A stretch of DNA of 20,604 nucleotides from an uncultured Chlorobiales bacterium (GTDB lineage Bacteria > Bacteroidota > Chlorobiia > Chlorobiales > Chlorobiaceae): positions 1 through 20,604 of the forward strand of contig CAIUQW010000214.1 of the NCBI GenBank assembly GCA_903901395.1, given 5' to 3'. The notes under the pieces were generated by a model that was not told where the DNA came from, made no database searches, and saw only the letters and a list, made by a program, of their open reading frames with translations. A program made the translations under genes and the position numbers. Position 1 is the first letter of the stretch; each line of letters starts with the position of its first letter. Positions 7,472 through 15,286 of this stretch are shown piece after piece.

Positions 7472-10225
7472 ATGATTACCTCAACGACCAGCGTCGTCGA
7501 TTTCGACAAAGCCTCGCTTGATTTCCAGTATCTGCTCGACTGCTTCATCGAAGTGTTGCAGGAGCTTGGTCAGGAAACGCTCGCCCAGCATCTTCACGGT
7601 GAGAACAAGGCGCGGATAGGGGAATTTGACCGCGCGGAACGCGCCATCCAGGCGTGGTCTATCGTCTTCCAGCTCTTGAACATGGCCGAGGAGAACTCCG
7701 CCGCGCAGTACCGCCGCTGCATCGAATCGAACGATGGAGTCGAATCGCTCAGCGGTCTCTGGGGCGAAGCGCTCCGCCACCTGAAAAGCCTCGGCGTCAC
7801 CGAAGCCGAGATCGCGGCGGAGCTGCCCGAAATCGAGGTCGAGCCGACGCTCACGGCGCATCCGACCGAAGCCAAGCGCCGCACCGTGCTCGAACAGCAC
7901 CGCGAACTATACCTCCTCTTGGTCAAGCGCGAGAACCGCATGTGGACGCCCGCCGAGCGCGACAAAATCCGCGCTGACATCAAGCTGGTGCTCGAACGGC
8001 TCTGGCGCACCGGCGAAATTCTGTTCGAAAAGCCTGAGGTGAGTTCCGAACGGCAGAATGTGCTGCACTATCTGCACTCGATCTTCCCGGACGTGCTGCC
8101 CATTCTCGACAACCGTCTCGAAAAAGCGTGGGCCGTGGCCGGATTCGATCCCGCCACCACCGCCGATCCGCGCAATCTGCCGCGCCTCAGCTTCGGAAGC
8201 TGGGTCGGCGGCGACCGCGACGGCCACCCGCTCGTAACCGCCCAGACCACGCAGGAGACGCTCCGGGAGATGCGCGGCCACGCGCTACGGCTCGTCCGTT
8301 GCAAACTTCAGCAGCTCGCCTCGAAGCTCAGCCTCTCGGGGCGCTTCCAGTCTCCATCGGGCGCGATGGAGGAGCGCATGGAGACGTTGCGCCAGAAGCT
8401 CGGTGCCGAAGGAATGGCGGCGTTCGAGCGAAACCTGCACGAACCGTGGCGGCAGTTCGTCAATCTCATGATCGAGGCCCTGCCGGACACTGAGGCGTCG
8501 CGAGCTGACGGCACGGCGGAGTCCGGGTGCTCTGCTTACCGCCGCCACACCGAGCTGCTCGCCGACCTTGAGCTGATGATGACCTCGCTCTCGGCCATCG
8601 ATGCGCGGAACATCGCTCTTGGCGACGTCGCGCCAGTCTATCGCATCGTGCAGACCTTCGGCTTCCACCTCGGCAGACTCGACATCCGCCAGAACAGTCG
8701 CTTCCACGATTTCGCCCTTTCGCAGCTCATGACAGCGGCGGGCCTCGACGGCAAAGGCTTTCCCGAGTGGAGCGAAGAGGCCCGCATGGAGCTGCTCGAA
8801 CGGGAACTGCTCTCGCCGCGCCCCTTCACCCACCCCGACATGCACGCCGGGCCGGAAGCCGAAACCGTGCTCGCCTGCTATCGGGTAATTTTCGACCACT
8901 ATCGGCAGTTTGGCCCGGACGGCATCGGCTCGCTGATTGTCAGCATGACGCGCAATGTCTCTGATCTGCTCGTCATCTACCTGCTCGCCCGCGAGGTCGG
9001 CCTCATGGTGCCGCACGGCGACGGCGACGCCTGCCCGATTCCGGTGGTGCCGCTCTTCGAGACCATCGACGACCTCGAACGCAGCCACGAGATTCTCGAC
9101 CGCTTCCTCTCGCATCCGGTCACGCGCCGCAGCATCGCGTTGCAGCAGGAGCTGCACGAACGAAAAAAACCGGCGCAACAAGTGATGGTCGGCTACAGCG
9201 ACAGCAACAAGGATGGCGGCATCGTCGCGAGCCTCTGGAGCCTCTACCGCGCCGAGGAGCGCCTGATCGAAGCGGGACGAAAGCATGGCGTCGATATTCT
9301 CTTTTTCCACGGACGCGGCGGCAGCATCAGCCGCGGCGCTGGGCCGACCCACCGCTTCATCCGCGCGCAGCCACACGGCTCGCTCGACGCCGGACTCCGC
9401 GTCACCGAACAGGGCGAAACCATCGCACAGAAATACGCCAACCGCATCAGCGCGGCGTATAATCTCGAACTTTTCCTGGCCGGAGTCGCCGAAGCGCGCC
9501 TCGACCACCGCAAGGAGGGCTACCGCCGCCACCCGAACGAGCAGGCGATGGACCTGCTCGCCCGCAGCAGCAACAAAGCCTACCGGCAGCTCATCGAAAC
9601 CGACGGTCTGCTCGACTTCTTCCGCCAGGCCACGCCGATCGACATCATCGAATCGAGCCGCATCGGCTCCCGCCCGTCGCGCCGCACGGGACGGCAAAGC
9701 CTCGAAGACCTCCGCGCCATTCCGTGGGTTTTCAGCTGGAACCAGGCCCGCTTCGCCATCTCCGGATGGTACGGCGCGGGTACGGCGCTCGAAGAGCTGC
9801 GCGTCACCGACCCCGCCACATTCGAGGTGATGCGCCAAAGCGACTTCTCCTGGGCGCCCTTCCACTATATTATTAACAACATCGCCACGAGCATCCTCTC
9901 GGTCGATCCCTGGATCATGGAGCAATACGCCGCGCTGGTGGAGGATCGAATCATCCGAGAAAACCTCCTCGGCATGATCCAGGCGGAATATCTCCGCACG
10001 ATGCGCCTGCTCGACTTGCTCTACGGCGGCCCACTCCGCGAGAAACACTTCAACGTCGCCCGCTTCATCGAAACCCGCCAAGAAGGCCTCGGCAAACTCC
10101 ACCGCTTACAGATCGACCTCCTCAAAAGCTGGCGAACCGCCAAAGCCTCAAACGACGAACAGCAAGCCGACGCGCTGTTGCCAGAATTGCTGCTCACGGT
10201 GAATGCGATTTCAGGAGGATTATGA
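7472..10225 (+). CDS. ppc: Phosphoenolpyruvate carboxylase
   Basis: A 917-residue cytoplasmic enzyme that carboxylates PEP with bicarbonate to oxaloacetate, feeding the reductive TCA cycle and anaplerosis in green sulfur bacteria. Conserved blocks are in order: the catalytic His in LTAHPTEAKRRT (about residue 130), SWVGGDRDGHPLVT, the FGFHLGRLDIRQNS block, GYSDSNKDGG (about 574), the glycine-rich FHGRGGSISRG loop (about 614) with its catalytic Arg, and a C-terminus ending LLLTVNAISGGL, close to the usual TVNGIAAGM(R)NTG end but a few residues shorter. The start is placed at 7472, with AGGAG at 7456-7460 (11-base spacing). The frame is open from 7400 but the extra 24 residues do not look conserved. 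The next gene downstream is convergent, A+T-rich and probably acquired. Confidence 0.95.
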   Translation: MITSTTSVVDFDKASLDFQYLLDCFIEVLQELGQETLAQHLHGENKARIGEFDRAERAIQAWSIVFQLLNMAEENSAAQYRRCIESNDGVESLSGLWGEALRHLKSLGVTEAEIAAELPEIEVEPTLTAHPTEAKRRTVLEQHRELYLLLVKRENRMWTPAERDKIRADIKLVLERLWRTGEILFEKPEVSSERQNVLHYLHSIFPDVLPILDNRLEKAWAVAGFDPATTADPRNLPRLSFGSWVGGDRDGHPLVTAQTTQETLREMRGHALRLVRCKLQQLASKLSLSGRFQSPSGAMEERMETLRQKLGAEGMAAFERNLHEPWRQFVNLMIEALPDTEASRADGTAESGCSAYRRHTELLADLELMMTSLSAIDARNIALGDVAPVYRIVQTFGFHLGRLDIRQNSRFHDFALSQLMTAAGLDGKGFPEWSEEARMELLERELLSPRPFTHPDMHAGPEAETVLACYRVIFDHYRQFGPDGIGSLIVSMTRNVSDLLVIYLLAREVGLMVPHGDGDACPIPVVPLFETIDDLERSHEILDRFLSHPVTRRSIALQQELHERKKPAQQVMVGYSDSNKDGGIVASLWSLYRAEERLIEAGRKHGVDILFFHGRGGSISRGAGPTHRFIRAQPHGSLDAGLRVTEQGETIAQKYANRISAAYNLELFLAGVAEARLDHRKEGYRRHPNEQAMDLLARSSNKAYRQLIETDGLLDFFRQATPIDIIESSRIGSRPSRRTGRQSLEDLRAIPWVFSWNQARFAISGWYGAGTALEELRVTDPATFEVMRQSDFSWAPFHYIINNIATSILSVDPWIMEQYAALVEDRIIRENLLGMIQAEYLRTMRLLDLLYGGPLREKHFNVARFIETRQEGLGKLHRLQIDLLKSWRTAKASNDEQQADALLPELLLTVNAISGGL

Positions 10226-10250
10226 GCTACAGGCTAATAAAATAACTACA

Positions 10251-11435
10251 TTATACCTTGTCAATATTATCAATATAATCCTGCGTTAATTCGACGCTTT
10301 CCTGTTCAATCCTGTCAAAACGTTTTTCATACTTATCTATATTTTTACAATTTTTTTTATTATGATCCGAACAATAAAAAAACTTTGTTTTTGTCATTTT
10401 ATCTTTTTCGTAATGAGGTAAAAATAATAACCGCTCATCTCCTTTCTTCATGAGGCCAAAATTTTCATAAGTCGTACCATCAAACGCATCTTTATCTTTA
10501 TCTATTATTTTTAAATCTATATTCTTGTCATTTCTTTTTTTTGCCTCGTTTAAAAAAGCCTGAAGAACTTTTTTCAAAAGCAACTTATATTCATTATCAT
10601 AATCATGGCTCACAACAAATATTCTTTTTATTTGGGCACCAACATTCGCCGCAACAATATTAGCTTCAAAATAATTTGAATTATTTCCGCCCTCAGTAAT
10701 TTCATTCCAGAAACCACAATAAGTTACCGTCTTAAATTCTCCAGCCCCGCCCTCTAACTGTGACATATAGTCACAATAATATTTTATAATTTCCTTGTTA
10801 GGCTTTTCATTCCTCAATTCAAACTCACCATTGCATAATTCATCAATTCTTTTTGATACACGATCTATCTCATTTGCAGCCAAATTTCTCATCAAAGAAT
10901 TTACCGGCACTTTAGATAGTCCATCTTTTATAGTTTTCACCATTTGGGCGACACTAGGCTCATACAATAAAAAACCATTATCCGACCTCAATTTATTAAT
11001 TGTATCTAAGTTTTTCTTAACAAAATCCTTCCTAAACTTTTCCATGCCCTCAACACTAAAGTCATACTCAATCACATCCAAACTTCTGATATCATAAGGC
11101 AAATCAATAATATTATCTCTTTTTTTCTTTCCAGCACTATAAATCATACAAATAATATGTTTTCCAAGTGCGCTCGCATACCCCATCTCCCAAAGTACAC
11201 TCGGCCTATAATGAGTCAAATCTGATATAATAAAATCAGCATCTTCTATCATTTTTTTTATAGCAACTATCTTCTCTTTTTTACTCTCATGAATCTCGTC
11301 TACCCGGACAACATCAATTGTTAAACCGCTTGCTTTCTCCATATCCTGTACCGCCAACCTTATCCCATAAGCATACACAAAAGAAAATGATTGCTCGAAT
11401 GGCATAAAAACAAGACAAAATAACTTAGTAGCCAT
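10251..11435 (-). CDS. TIR-like / nucleoside 2-deoxyribosyltransferase-like domain protein; candidate defence effector
   Basis: A 394-residue soluble protein. Residues about 5-100 follow the pattern of TIR-like and 2-deoxyribosyltransferase-like domains: CLVFMPFEQSFSFVYAYGIR at the first strand, VVRVDEI, then IKKMIEDADFIISDLTHYRP, then SVLWEMGYASALGKHIICMI. The Glu in LWEMGYA sits where these folds place the catalytic Glu that cleaves N-glycosidic bonds of nucleotides or NAD. The remainder (about 150-394) includes TVTYCGFWNEITEG, YFEANIVAANVGAQIKRIFVVS and a Lys-rich tail, and was not recognised; it may be a sensor. GGGAGG five bases before the ATG fixes the start. Composition is strikingly A+T-rich with many ATA/AAA codons, unlike ppc next door, indicating transfer. 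It is a lone gene, with no obvious partner on the same strand. The defence role is inferred from domain type and from nearby restriction-enzyme debris. Confidence 0.75.
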   Translation of the reverse strand: MATKLFCLVFMPFEQSFSFVYAYGIRLAVQDMEKASGLTIDVVRVDEIHESKKEKIVAIKKMIEDADFIISDLTHYRPSVLWEMGYASALGKHIICMIYSAGKKKRDNIIDLPYDIRSLDVIEYDFSVEGMEKFRKDFVKKNLDTINKLRSDNGFLLYEPSVAQMVKTIKDGLSKVPVNSLMRNLAANEIDRVSKRIDELCNGEFELRNEKPNKEIIKYYCDYMSQLEGGAGEFKTVTYCGFWNEITEGGNNSNYFEANIVAANVGAQIKRIFVVSHDYDNEYKLLLKKVLQAFLNEAKKRNDKNIDLKIIDKDKDAFDGTTYENFGLMKKGDERLLFLPHYEKDKMTKTKFFYCSDHNKKNCKNIDKYEKRFDRIEQESVELTQDYIDNIDKV

Positions 11436-11842
11436 GCGATCCTCCCTTGCACTTTAAATCCTTTATAATTAAAAAAAACCAATATGACAAACGTGAAATA
11501 TTCAGAAAGAAATTTATCTTAATCTAAACCAAAAAAACACAATGAAGAAAAATAAGCATAATTTATTAAATATTTTGAATAAATCCCAAGCGACTTTCAC
11601 ACAAACAAATCCATCTGACCAAACTGTTCAGCCTCAATTCTCCTGCGTCTTTCATCAAGTAATTCACCATCATATTTTCAGCAGTCAGAGCCACTGGTAA
11701 CGGATGCTTTATAACCCAGATCATAAAGGACGTTCACGGCTGTCGCTAAAAGGCTTTGAATAGTCCCATGAAAATTGACATAACTGCCTTTGACGATTTC
11801 TGTGATGAAGCATCCCTGTCATCACTTCATACCAGAAAAAGC
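11436..11842. other. A+T-rich intergenic stretch with a possible gene remnant
   Basis: No intact gene. Up to about 11596 it is very A+T-rich and featureless. From 11597 to about 11818 the minus strand reads as protein-like sequence in one frame with a single internal stop (listed separately). Confidence 0.5.
11597..11818 (-). pseudogene. Unidentified gene remnant (C-terminal end of a lost protein)
   Basis: One minus-strand frame reads a segment beginning GCFITEIVKGSYVNFHGTIQ and ending SVTSGSDC, then a TGA, then continues in the same frame KYDGELLDERRRRIEAEQFG with a natural-looking terminus QMDLFV and stop at 11597-11599. The charged end and continuous sense on both sides of the stop suggest the tail of a real protein interrupted by one nonsense mutation. 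The family was not recognised. It is upstream of the truncated comM copy and in the opposite orientation. Confidence 0.35.
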
Positions 11843-12390
11843 TGGATTCACCGTATTTTTTCGTATAATTAGGTATAAGCACTGGTCATTTCCCCTTATC
11901 CATTGTAACCGGCGCTGGCAATGGTCAACCCCTACTCATTGTCTCATATATGCTTACCAAACTCTGCGCTGCGGCGTTGCTTGGCATCGATGCCCTGAAG
12001 GTCGAAATTGAAACGAACGTTTCGGGCGGCTTGCCTGCCTTCACGGTGGTCGGGCTGCCGGACAGCGCGATCAAGGAGAGCCGCGAGCGCATCCTGACGG
12101 CTATCCGCAATTCCGGCTTCGAGTTACCGTCGAAGAAAATCACGGTCAACCTCGCGCCTGCCGATGTAAAGAAGGAGGGCACCTCGTTCGATCTTGGCAT
12201 CGCCGTCGGGCTGCTCGGCTCGCTTGGAGAAATCAAGGGACAGTTCGAGGATATTGTCGTGCTTGGAGAGCTGGCGCTGGACGGGTCGGTGCGGCGCATC
12301 AGCGGCACCTTGCCGATGGCCGTGATGGCGGCGCGGGAGAATATCCGCTGGATGATCGTGCCCAAAATGAACGCGGCGGAGGCGGCGGTG
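11843..12390 (+). repeat. Direct repeat, copy 1: comM promoter region plus first 441 coding bases
   Basis: Matches 18202-18747 in the same orientation. The 5' flank (about 107 bases) aligns with small indels and carries the same TATAAT (11864-11869 versus 18223-18228). The coding parts align without gaps; I counted about 29 mismatches in 441 bases, nearly all at third codon positions. The match stops abruptly at 12390. Confidence 0.92.
11864..11869 (+). promoter_or_regulatory. -10 element of the duplicated comM promoter
   Basis: TATAAT, preceded by the shared CACCGTATTTT block also found upstream of the intact comM. No good -35 at standard spacing is visible; conservation between diverged copies is the main support. 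Confidence 0.45.
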
Positions 12391-12513
12391 CAGTCCACGA
12401 TAGTCGATTCGAGGCTGATGGCCCTTGGTTCGCCGCGCAGGAGCCGGGCGATTCTGAGTTCGGTGAAAGTCTTGCCAGAGCGGGCCGCCTCACCCGTAAT
12501 TTCCTGTTCGTGA
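11950..12513 (+). pseudogene. Truncated comM copy (first 147 codons plus 40 unrelated codons)
   Basis: Residues 1-147 match the intact ComM at 18307 with a single difference (V to I in the DIVVLGEL segment). They cover the N-terminal Lon-protease-like/S5 domain and stop before the AAA+ ATPase. At 12391 the match ends and the frame runs 40 codons through the antisense of a restriction-helicase remnant before a stop. The product would lack Walker A and B and so cannot be a helicase. The promoter region is duplicated too, so it may still be transcribed. Because almost all differences are silent, it was probably part of a functional full-length gene until recently. Confidence 0.88.
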
Positions 12514-12988
12514 CTCTTCCAGCCAACTGGAGACTCATCGAGAGCATGAAACGTGACGCGGCTGACTGGCGGATTTTTGTTCTTTATCGCTTGCTCAACG
12601 TTTGCATCTCAGCGATTCATCGTTGAAATCAAAAGGAGATAGACGATGCCGACCGTCGACATCCGTTCATTCCTGAACTTGCGGCAGGAGGTTGAGAGAA
12701 ACAAATCGACCTCCTGCTTGTCGACAGCCGACGTCTCCTGATAGCGCTTACACTGAATCGCCCAATAATCGCTTCTTGAGTCAGCGCCTCAACATCGATG
12801 CTTGTATTCTTGCCGCCGAAATCGTTGCAAACCGGAAACTCGTTCCAGAGTCAGATGCTCTTGAAGCGATAAACGTACTGCGGATCGGTTCCGAGCCACA
12901 CTTGAATCAAACGCTCAAAGCGGTCGATTCTTGTTGCATTCGAAAAATACAGCGACGGCGAAAGGTTCAAAACACCCCGGTATAGCAT
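12391..12988 (-). pseudogene. Remnant of a Type ISP-like restriction-modification enzyme (N-terminal nuclease and helicase start)
   Basis: Reading the minus strand from an ATG at 12988 and joining frames gives the N-terminal architecture of the large single-chain Type ISP (LlaGI/LlaBIII-like) restriction-helicase family: RIDRFERLIQVWLGTDPQYV, then LWNEFPVCNDFGGKN, then an Mrr-like nuclease core with DYWAIQCKRYQ (the Q-x-K catalytic motif) and VDLFLSTSCRKF, then LISTMNR / DANVEQAIKNKNPPVSRV, then the helicase P-loop fragment SGKTFTELRIAR. Defects: TGA at 12851-12853 (KSI-stop-LWNEF), a one-base frameshift near 12770, TGA at 12609-12611 (MNR-stop-DANVEQ), and missing linker before the P-loop, where family members have about 35 more residues. 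Both stops sit where the family has Trp, consistent with TGG to TGA changes. Everything after the P-loop region is missing, cut at the comM copy boundary. Non-functional. Confidence 0.7.
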
Positions 12989-13175
12989 GAATACCAGAGT
13001 TTGAAATTCACGAAGGACTCAGCCTTCTATGTACTGAATGTACCGCAAGTCACCGTTCAGCCGATAATCTGGATGAACACCTTCATCACCGCGTCGCACC
13101 ATCGAAAATCATTCCATCAGGCCTCCACTCAGTAATCAGGTCGTATTTTACTGTATTCGAAATCGATAGCACCGA

Positions 13176-13940
13176 TCACCATTTACGCCATAATGCCTTC
13201 GATTGTTCACTCTGGTTTTTCTCTTTTTCCTGGCGCTCCTGCTCGATACGCAATTGTTCCAACCTCAATTGCTGTTGCTGCAGCTGCAATAGTTGCGATT
13301 TGGACTCATATTCCCTCAAGGCATCCAGTGCACGTTTCCTCTCCTCTTCCTGACTGGGCGTATCAGCAAAAGCTTCACTTGTGAAGGCGGCGAGCCACCA
13401 GTTGGTACATCTGGCTTGACCACTTTTTTCCTGAGAGAAATTGGCTCGATCGGAGTTGATCGGATGAACACCTGCAGATTTCTGCGGCACATCTAAAACA
13501 TTTTTCAAATTCTCCATCGCTTCTTTTGCATTACGGAGATCTTGGTCACGAAGTTTCAGTTGTTCTTTTACATTTAAAAGCTCTGCCTTCAGAGAAGAGT
13601 TGTCAGAAGTCATTTCCGATGACTGATCAATTGAATTGTTGCCTCCAAGTGCCAGGGAAAACAGAATTGCCGCAGCAATCGGAACGGTAATAACACATTG
13701 CTGTACGGTCGCTTTTTGCACCAGGCGCAGCTGATAAGTTGCAAGAAGCAATGAAAAAAGAAATGCAACATAGGGAACAACTTCCTGATTGTATCGCGCA
13801 AAAGCCTGACCAACCAGTATGACAATCGTCACCATGCCCCCAACTTGCAAGGGGCCATTTCCCATCAGCGATGAAGCAATATCCTGACCCTGTTTTTTTT
13901 GGTCAGAATCCGTTGTTTGAAGACTTTGTGACTCCGGCAT
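13176..13940 (-). CDS. Orphan membrane protein with coiled-coil regions, unknown function
   Basis: A 254-residue protein, not recognised. A polar N-terminus (about 1-28) is followed by hydrophobic segments at about 33-50, 56-74 and 82-100. Then comes a coiled-coil-like stretch (SLKAELLNVKEQLKLRDQDL onward, about 112-150), a less ordered middle with a Cys and two Trp, and a Gln/Glu/Arg-rich helix (about 195-250, including LLQLQQQQLRLEQLRIEQER) ending in LWRKW. The start at 13940 is set by GGAGG five bases upstream (13946-13950). It stands alone in the accessory region, between a restriction-enzyme remnant and a transposase remnant. The plan (membrane helices then coiled coil) suits an envelope-anchored scaffold or the membrane partner of a defence system, but no motif shows this. 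Confidence 0.7.
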   Translation of the reverse strand: MPESQSLQTTDSDQKKQGQDIASSLMGNGPLQVGGMVTIVILVGQAFARYNQEVVPYVAFLFSLLLATYQLRLVQKATVQQCVITVPIAAAILFSLALGGNNSIDQSSEMTSDNSSLKAELLNVKEQLKLRDQDLRNAKEAMENLKNVLDVPQKSAGVHPINSDRANFSQEKSGQARCTNWWLAAFTSEAFADTPSQEEERKRALDALREYESKSQLLQLQQQQLRLEQLRIEQERQEKEKNQSEQSKALWRKW

Positions 13941-14583
13941 GTTAACCTCCATTAATCTGTTTGTTTACATTCTTTCATACGAAATACAAGCAAACATCAA
14001 CGCAAAGGTTCGACCGTGATCAAACTTACTGATATGATGTCATGCATTTCATCGTCGAAAAGAGCATGCCATCACGATCATTTAGGGGTCAAACAGTTTC
14101 AATATAAGAAATAAATGACGTAATTCTCAAAAATAAATAATCAACTGAAAATCAACCTTAGAAATCTCTTTACCAACGAGAGCTCAATAATCATATTTTC
14201 CATATATAACTAAGCCGCTTTGCATACATATCGACTAAACAATCGCTTCATTGTGTTTTTTATTTCCATAAAAAACTTCGCAACGACGTTTTAATGCGAA
14301 TATTTTTTAATTCTTTCAGAAAAGCAGAATACCAAAGTATTCCAGCGTCTGATTTTTGTTAAGAGACTAATACGTATCATATAAAACGAATATCAATTAA
14401 ATATAATTTATATCCATAAGCATATTTGCCTGAACAGTAATATTACTATCTGTACACGATGTTCAGACAAATCAAGTCCATTGATTGACATGGGATAACT
14501 TATTTTTTTAATAGCATTATTTACTCATTATTACTCCGGCAACTAAAGGTATCAATTATTGTTTCAGCGACATTCCCACCTGA
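13941..14583. other. A+T-rich intergenic region, no gene seen
   Basis: Apart from the GGAGG ribosome-binding site of the membrane-protein gene at 13946-13950, no reading frame of protein-like character, repeat or RNA gene was recognised on either strand. It presumably holds the promoter of that gene. Confidence 0.5.
13946..13950 (-). promoter_or_regulatory. Shine-Dalgarno site deciding the start of the membrane/coiled-coil gene
   Basis: GGAGG followed by TTAAC and ATG on the minus strand. It overlaps the upstream in-frame ATG at 13952, which is therefore not the start. Confidence 0.65.
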
Positions 14584-14681
14584 TGTCATTCTGATCCCGA
14601 CTTGTCGGGAGAAGAATCAAGAACTCTATATTTCGCAATAAGATGGATTCTTCATTGCGCTTCGCTTCATTCAGAATGACA
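14584..14681. repeat. 98-bp MITE-like element with 11-bp terminal inverted repeats
   Basis: The ends TGTCATTCTGA (14584-14594) and TCAGAATGACA (14671-14681) are perfect inverted repeats. Just inside the left end TCCCGAC-TT-GTCGGGA (14595-14610) makes a second perfect hairpin. The GAAGAATC and GAAGCGAAGCGCAATGAAGA-type interior resembles intergenic palindromic repeats scattered through many bacterial genomes. It abuts the transposase remnant and supplies the last part of the remnant's open frame. Confidence 0.7.
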
Positions 14682-14710
14682 GAGTACTCTCCGAAATCTC
14701 TTTGCGATTT

Positions 14711-15286
14711 ATCAACCACATATCGCCCCCAGTTCAACTGCAAGGGCTGAAATTCTTTGACTTTCTTGAAGGTTGGCTGCACCCCGTGCCGTTTTTCGGC
14801 ATCGTCGTGGTCCAGAACGGTCGTGTCCAGGCCAAGCACAATGATCGACGGTTTGTGGTGTTTCAGCCGCCAGCGGAACACCTCCTGCAACAACTTGCGA
14901 ATCTGAAAGAACCGGCAAAAAGAAAAGGCTGCAAAGAAGCGCTTGATTGCATGAGACGAAGCCAGCCGATCCGTACCGAGCAAGCTGACATACGTATCGT
15001 CGGCAGCCAGATGATCGAACCAGCTCAGATGGCGGCTCGTGCCGTCCATGAAGAAACTCAGCAACTACACGAATAACTCCGTGATTGGGAGTCCTTTGCC
15101 GCACTTGCGTATCGAGCCAGACAGGCGCGCGATAATCGGAAAGATCGCAATGTTGCGCAGATAGAGGGCAAACACGCTCAAGCCAGCTCTAACGGTCAAC
15201 TGGTCGTTGCTCGGCAAGATTGCACTGATGTGCTGTTTATTTTTCTGTTCTCTCCGCTTATCTTTCCTGATAAAAGCATTCCACCT
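14711..15286 (-). pseudogene. IS1380-family transposase remnant
   Basis: The N-terminal two-fifths of an IS1380-type DDE transposase. In one frame: RAGLSVFALYLRNIAIFP, GSIRKCGKGLPITELF, then TAG at 15065-15067, then LLSFFMDGTSRHLSWFDHL, KRFFAAFSFCRFFQIRKLLQ, WRLKHHKPSIIVLGLDTTVL with the first catalytic Asp, then DDAEKRHGVQPTFKK and FQPLQLNWGRYVVD. Homology stops near 14711; family members continue for another 200-300 residues with the remaining catalytic residues, absent here. The in-frame amber codon and the 3' truncation make it inactive. The upstream limit is approximate, and no terminal inverted repeats of the IS itself were identified. Confidence 0.8.

Noticed and set aside
8285..10102. 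605-codon minus-strand frame opposite ppc
   Set aside because: G+C-rich shadow of a well-conserved gene; its translation has no recognisable motif.
12684..12717. 9-bp inverted repeat GCAGGAGGT/ACCTCCTGC
   Set aside because: Lies inside the old coding sequence of the restriction-helicase remnant, so likely chance.
12646..12741. Small plus-strand frame with AGGAGA ribosome-binding-like site (MPTVDIRSFLNL...)
   Set aside because: It is the antisense of the restriction-helicase remnant; the AGGAG comes from Leu/Tyr codons on the other strand.
13019..13102. 27-codon minus-strand frame (MVRRGDEGVHPDYRLNGDLR...)
   Set aside because: Reads like protein but is too short to assign; could be debris of a larger gene.
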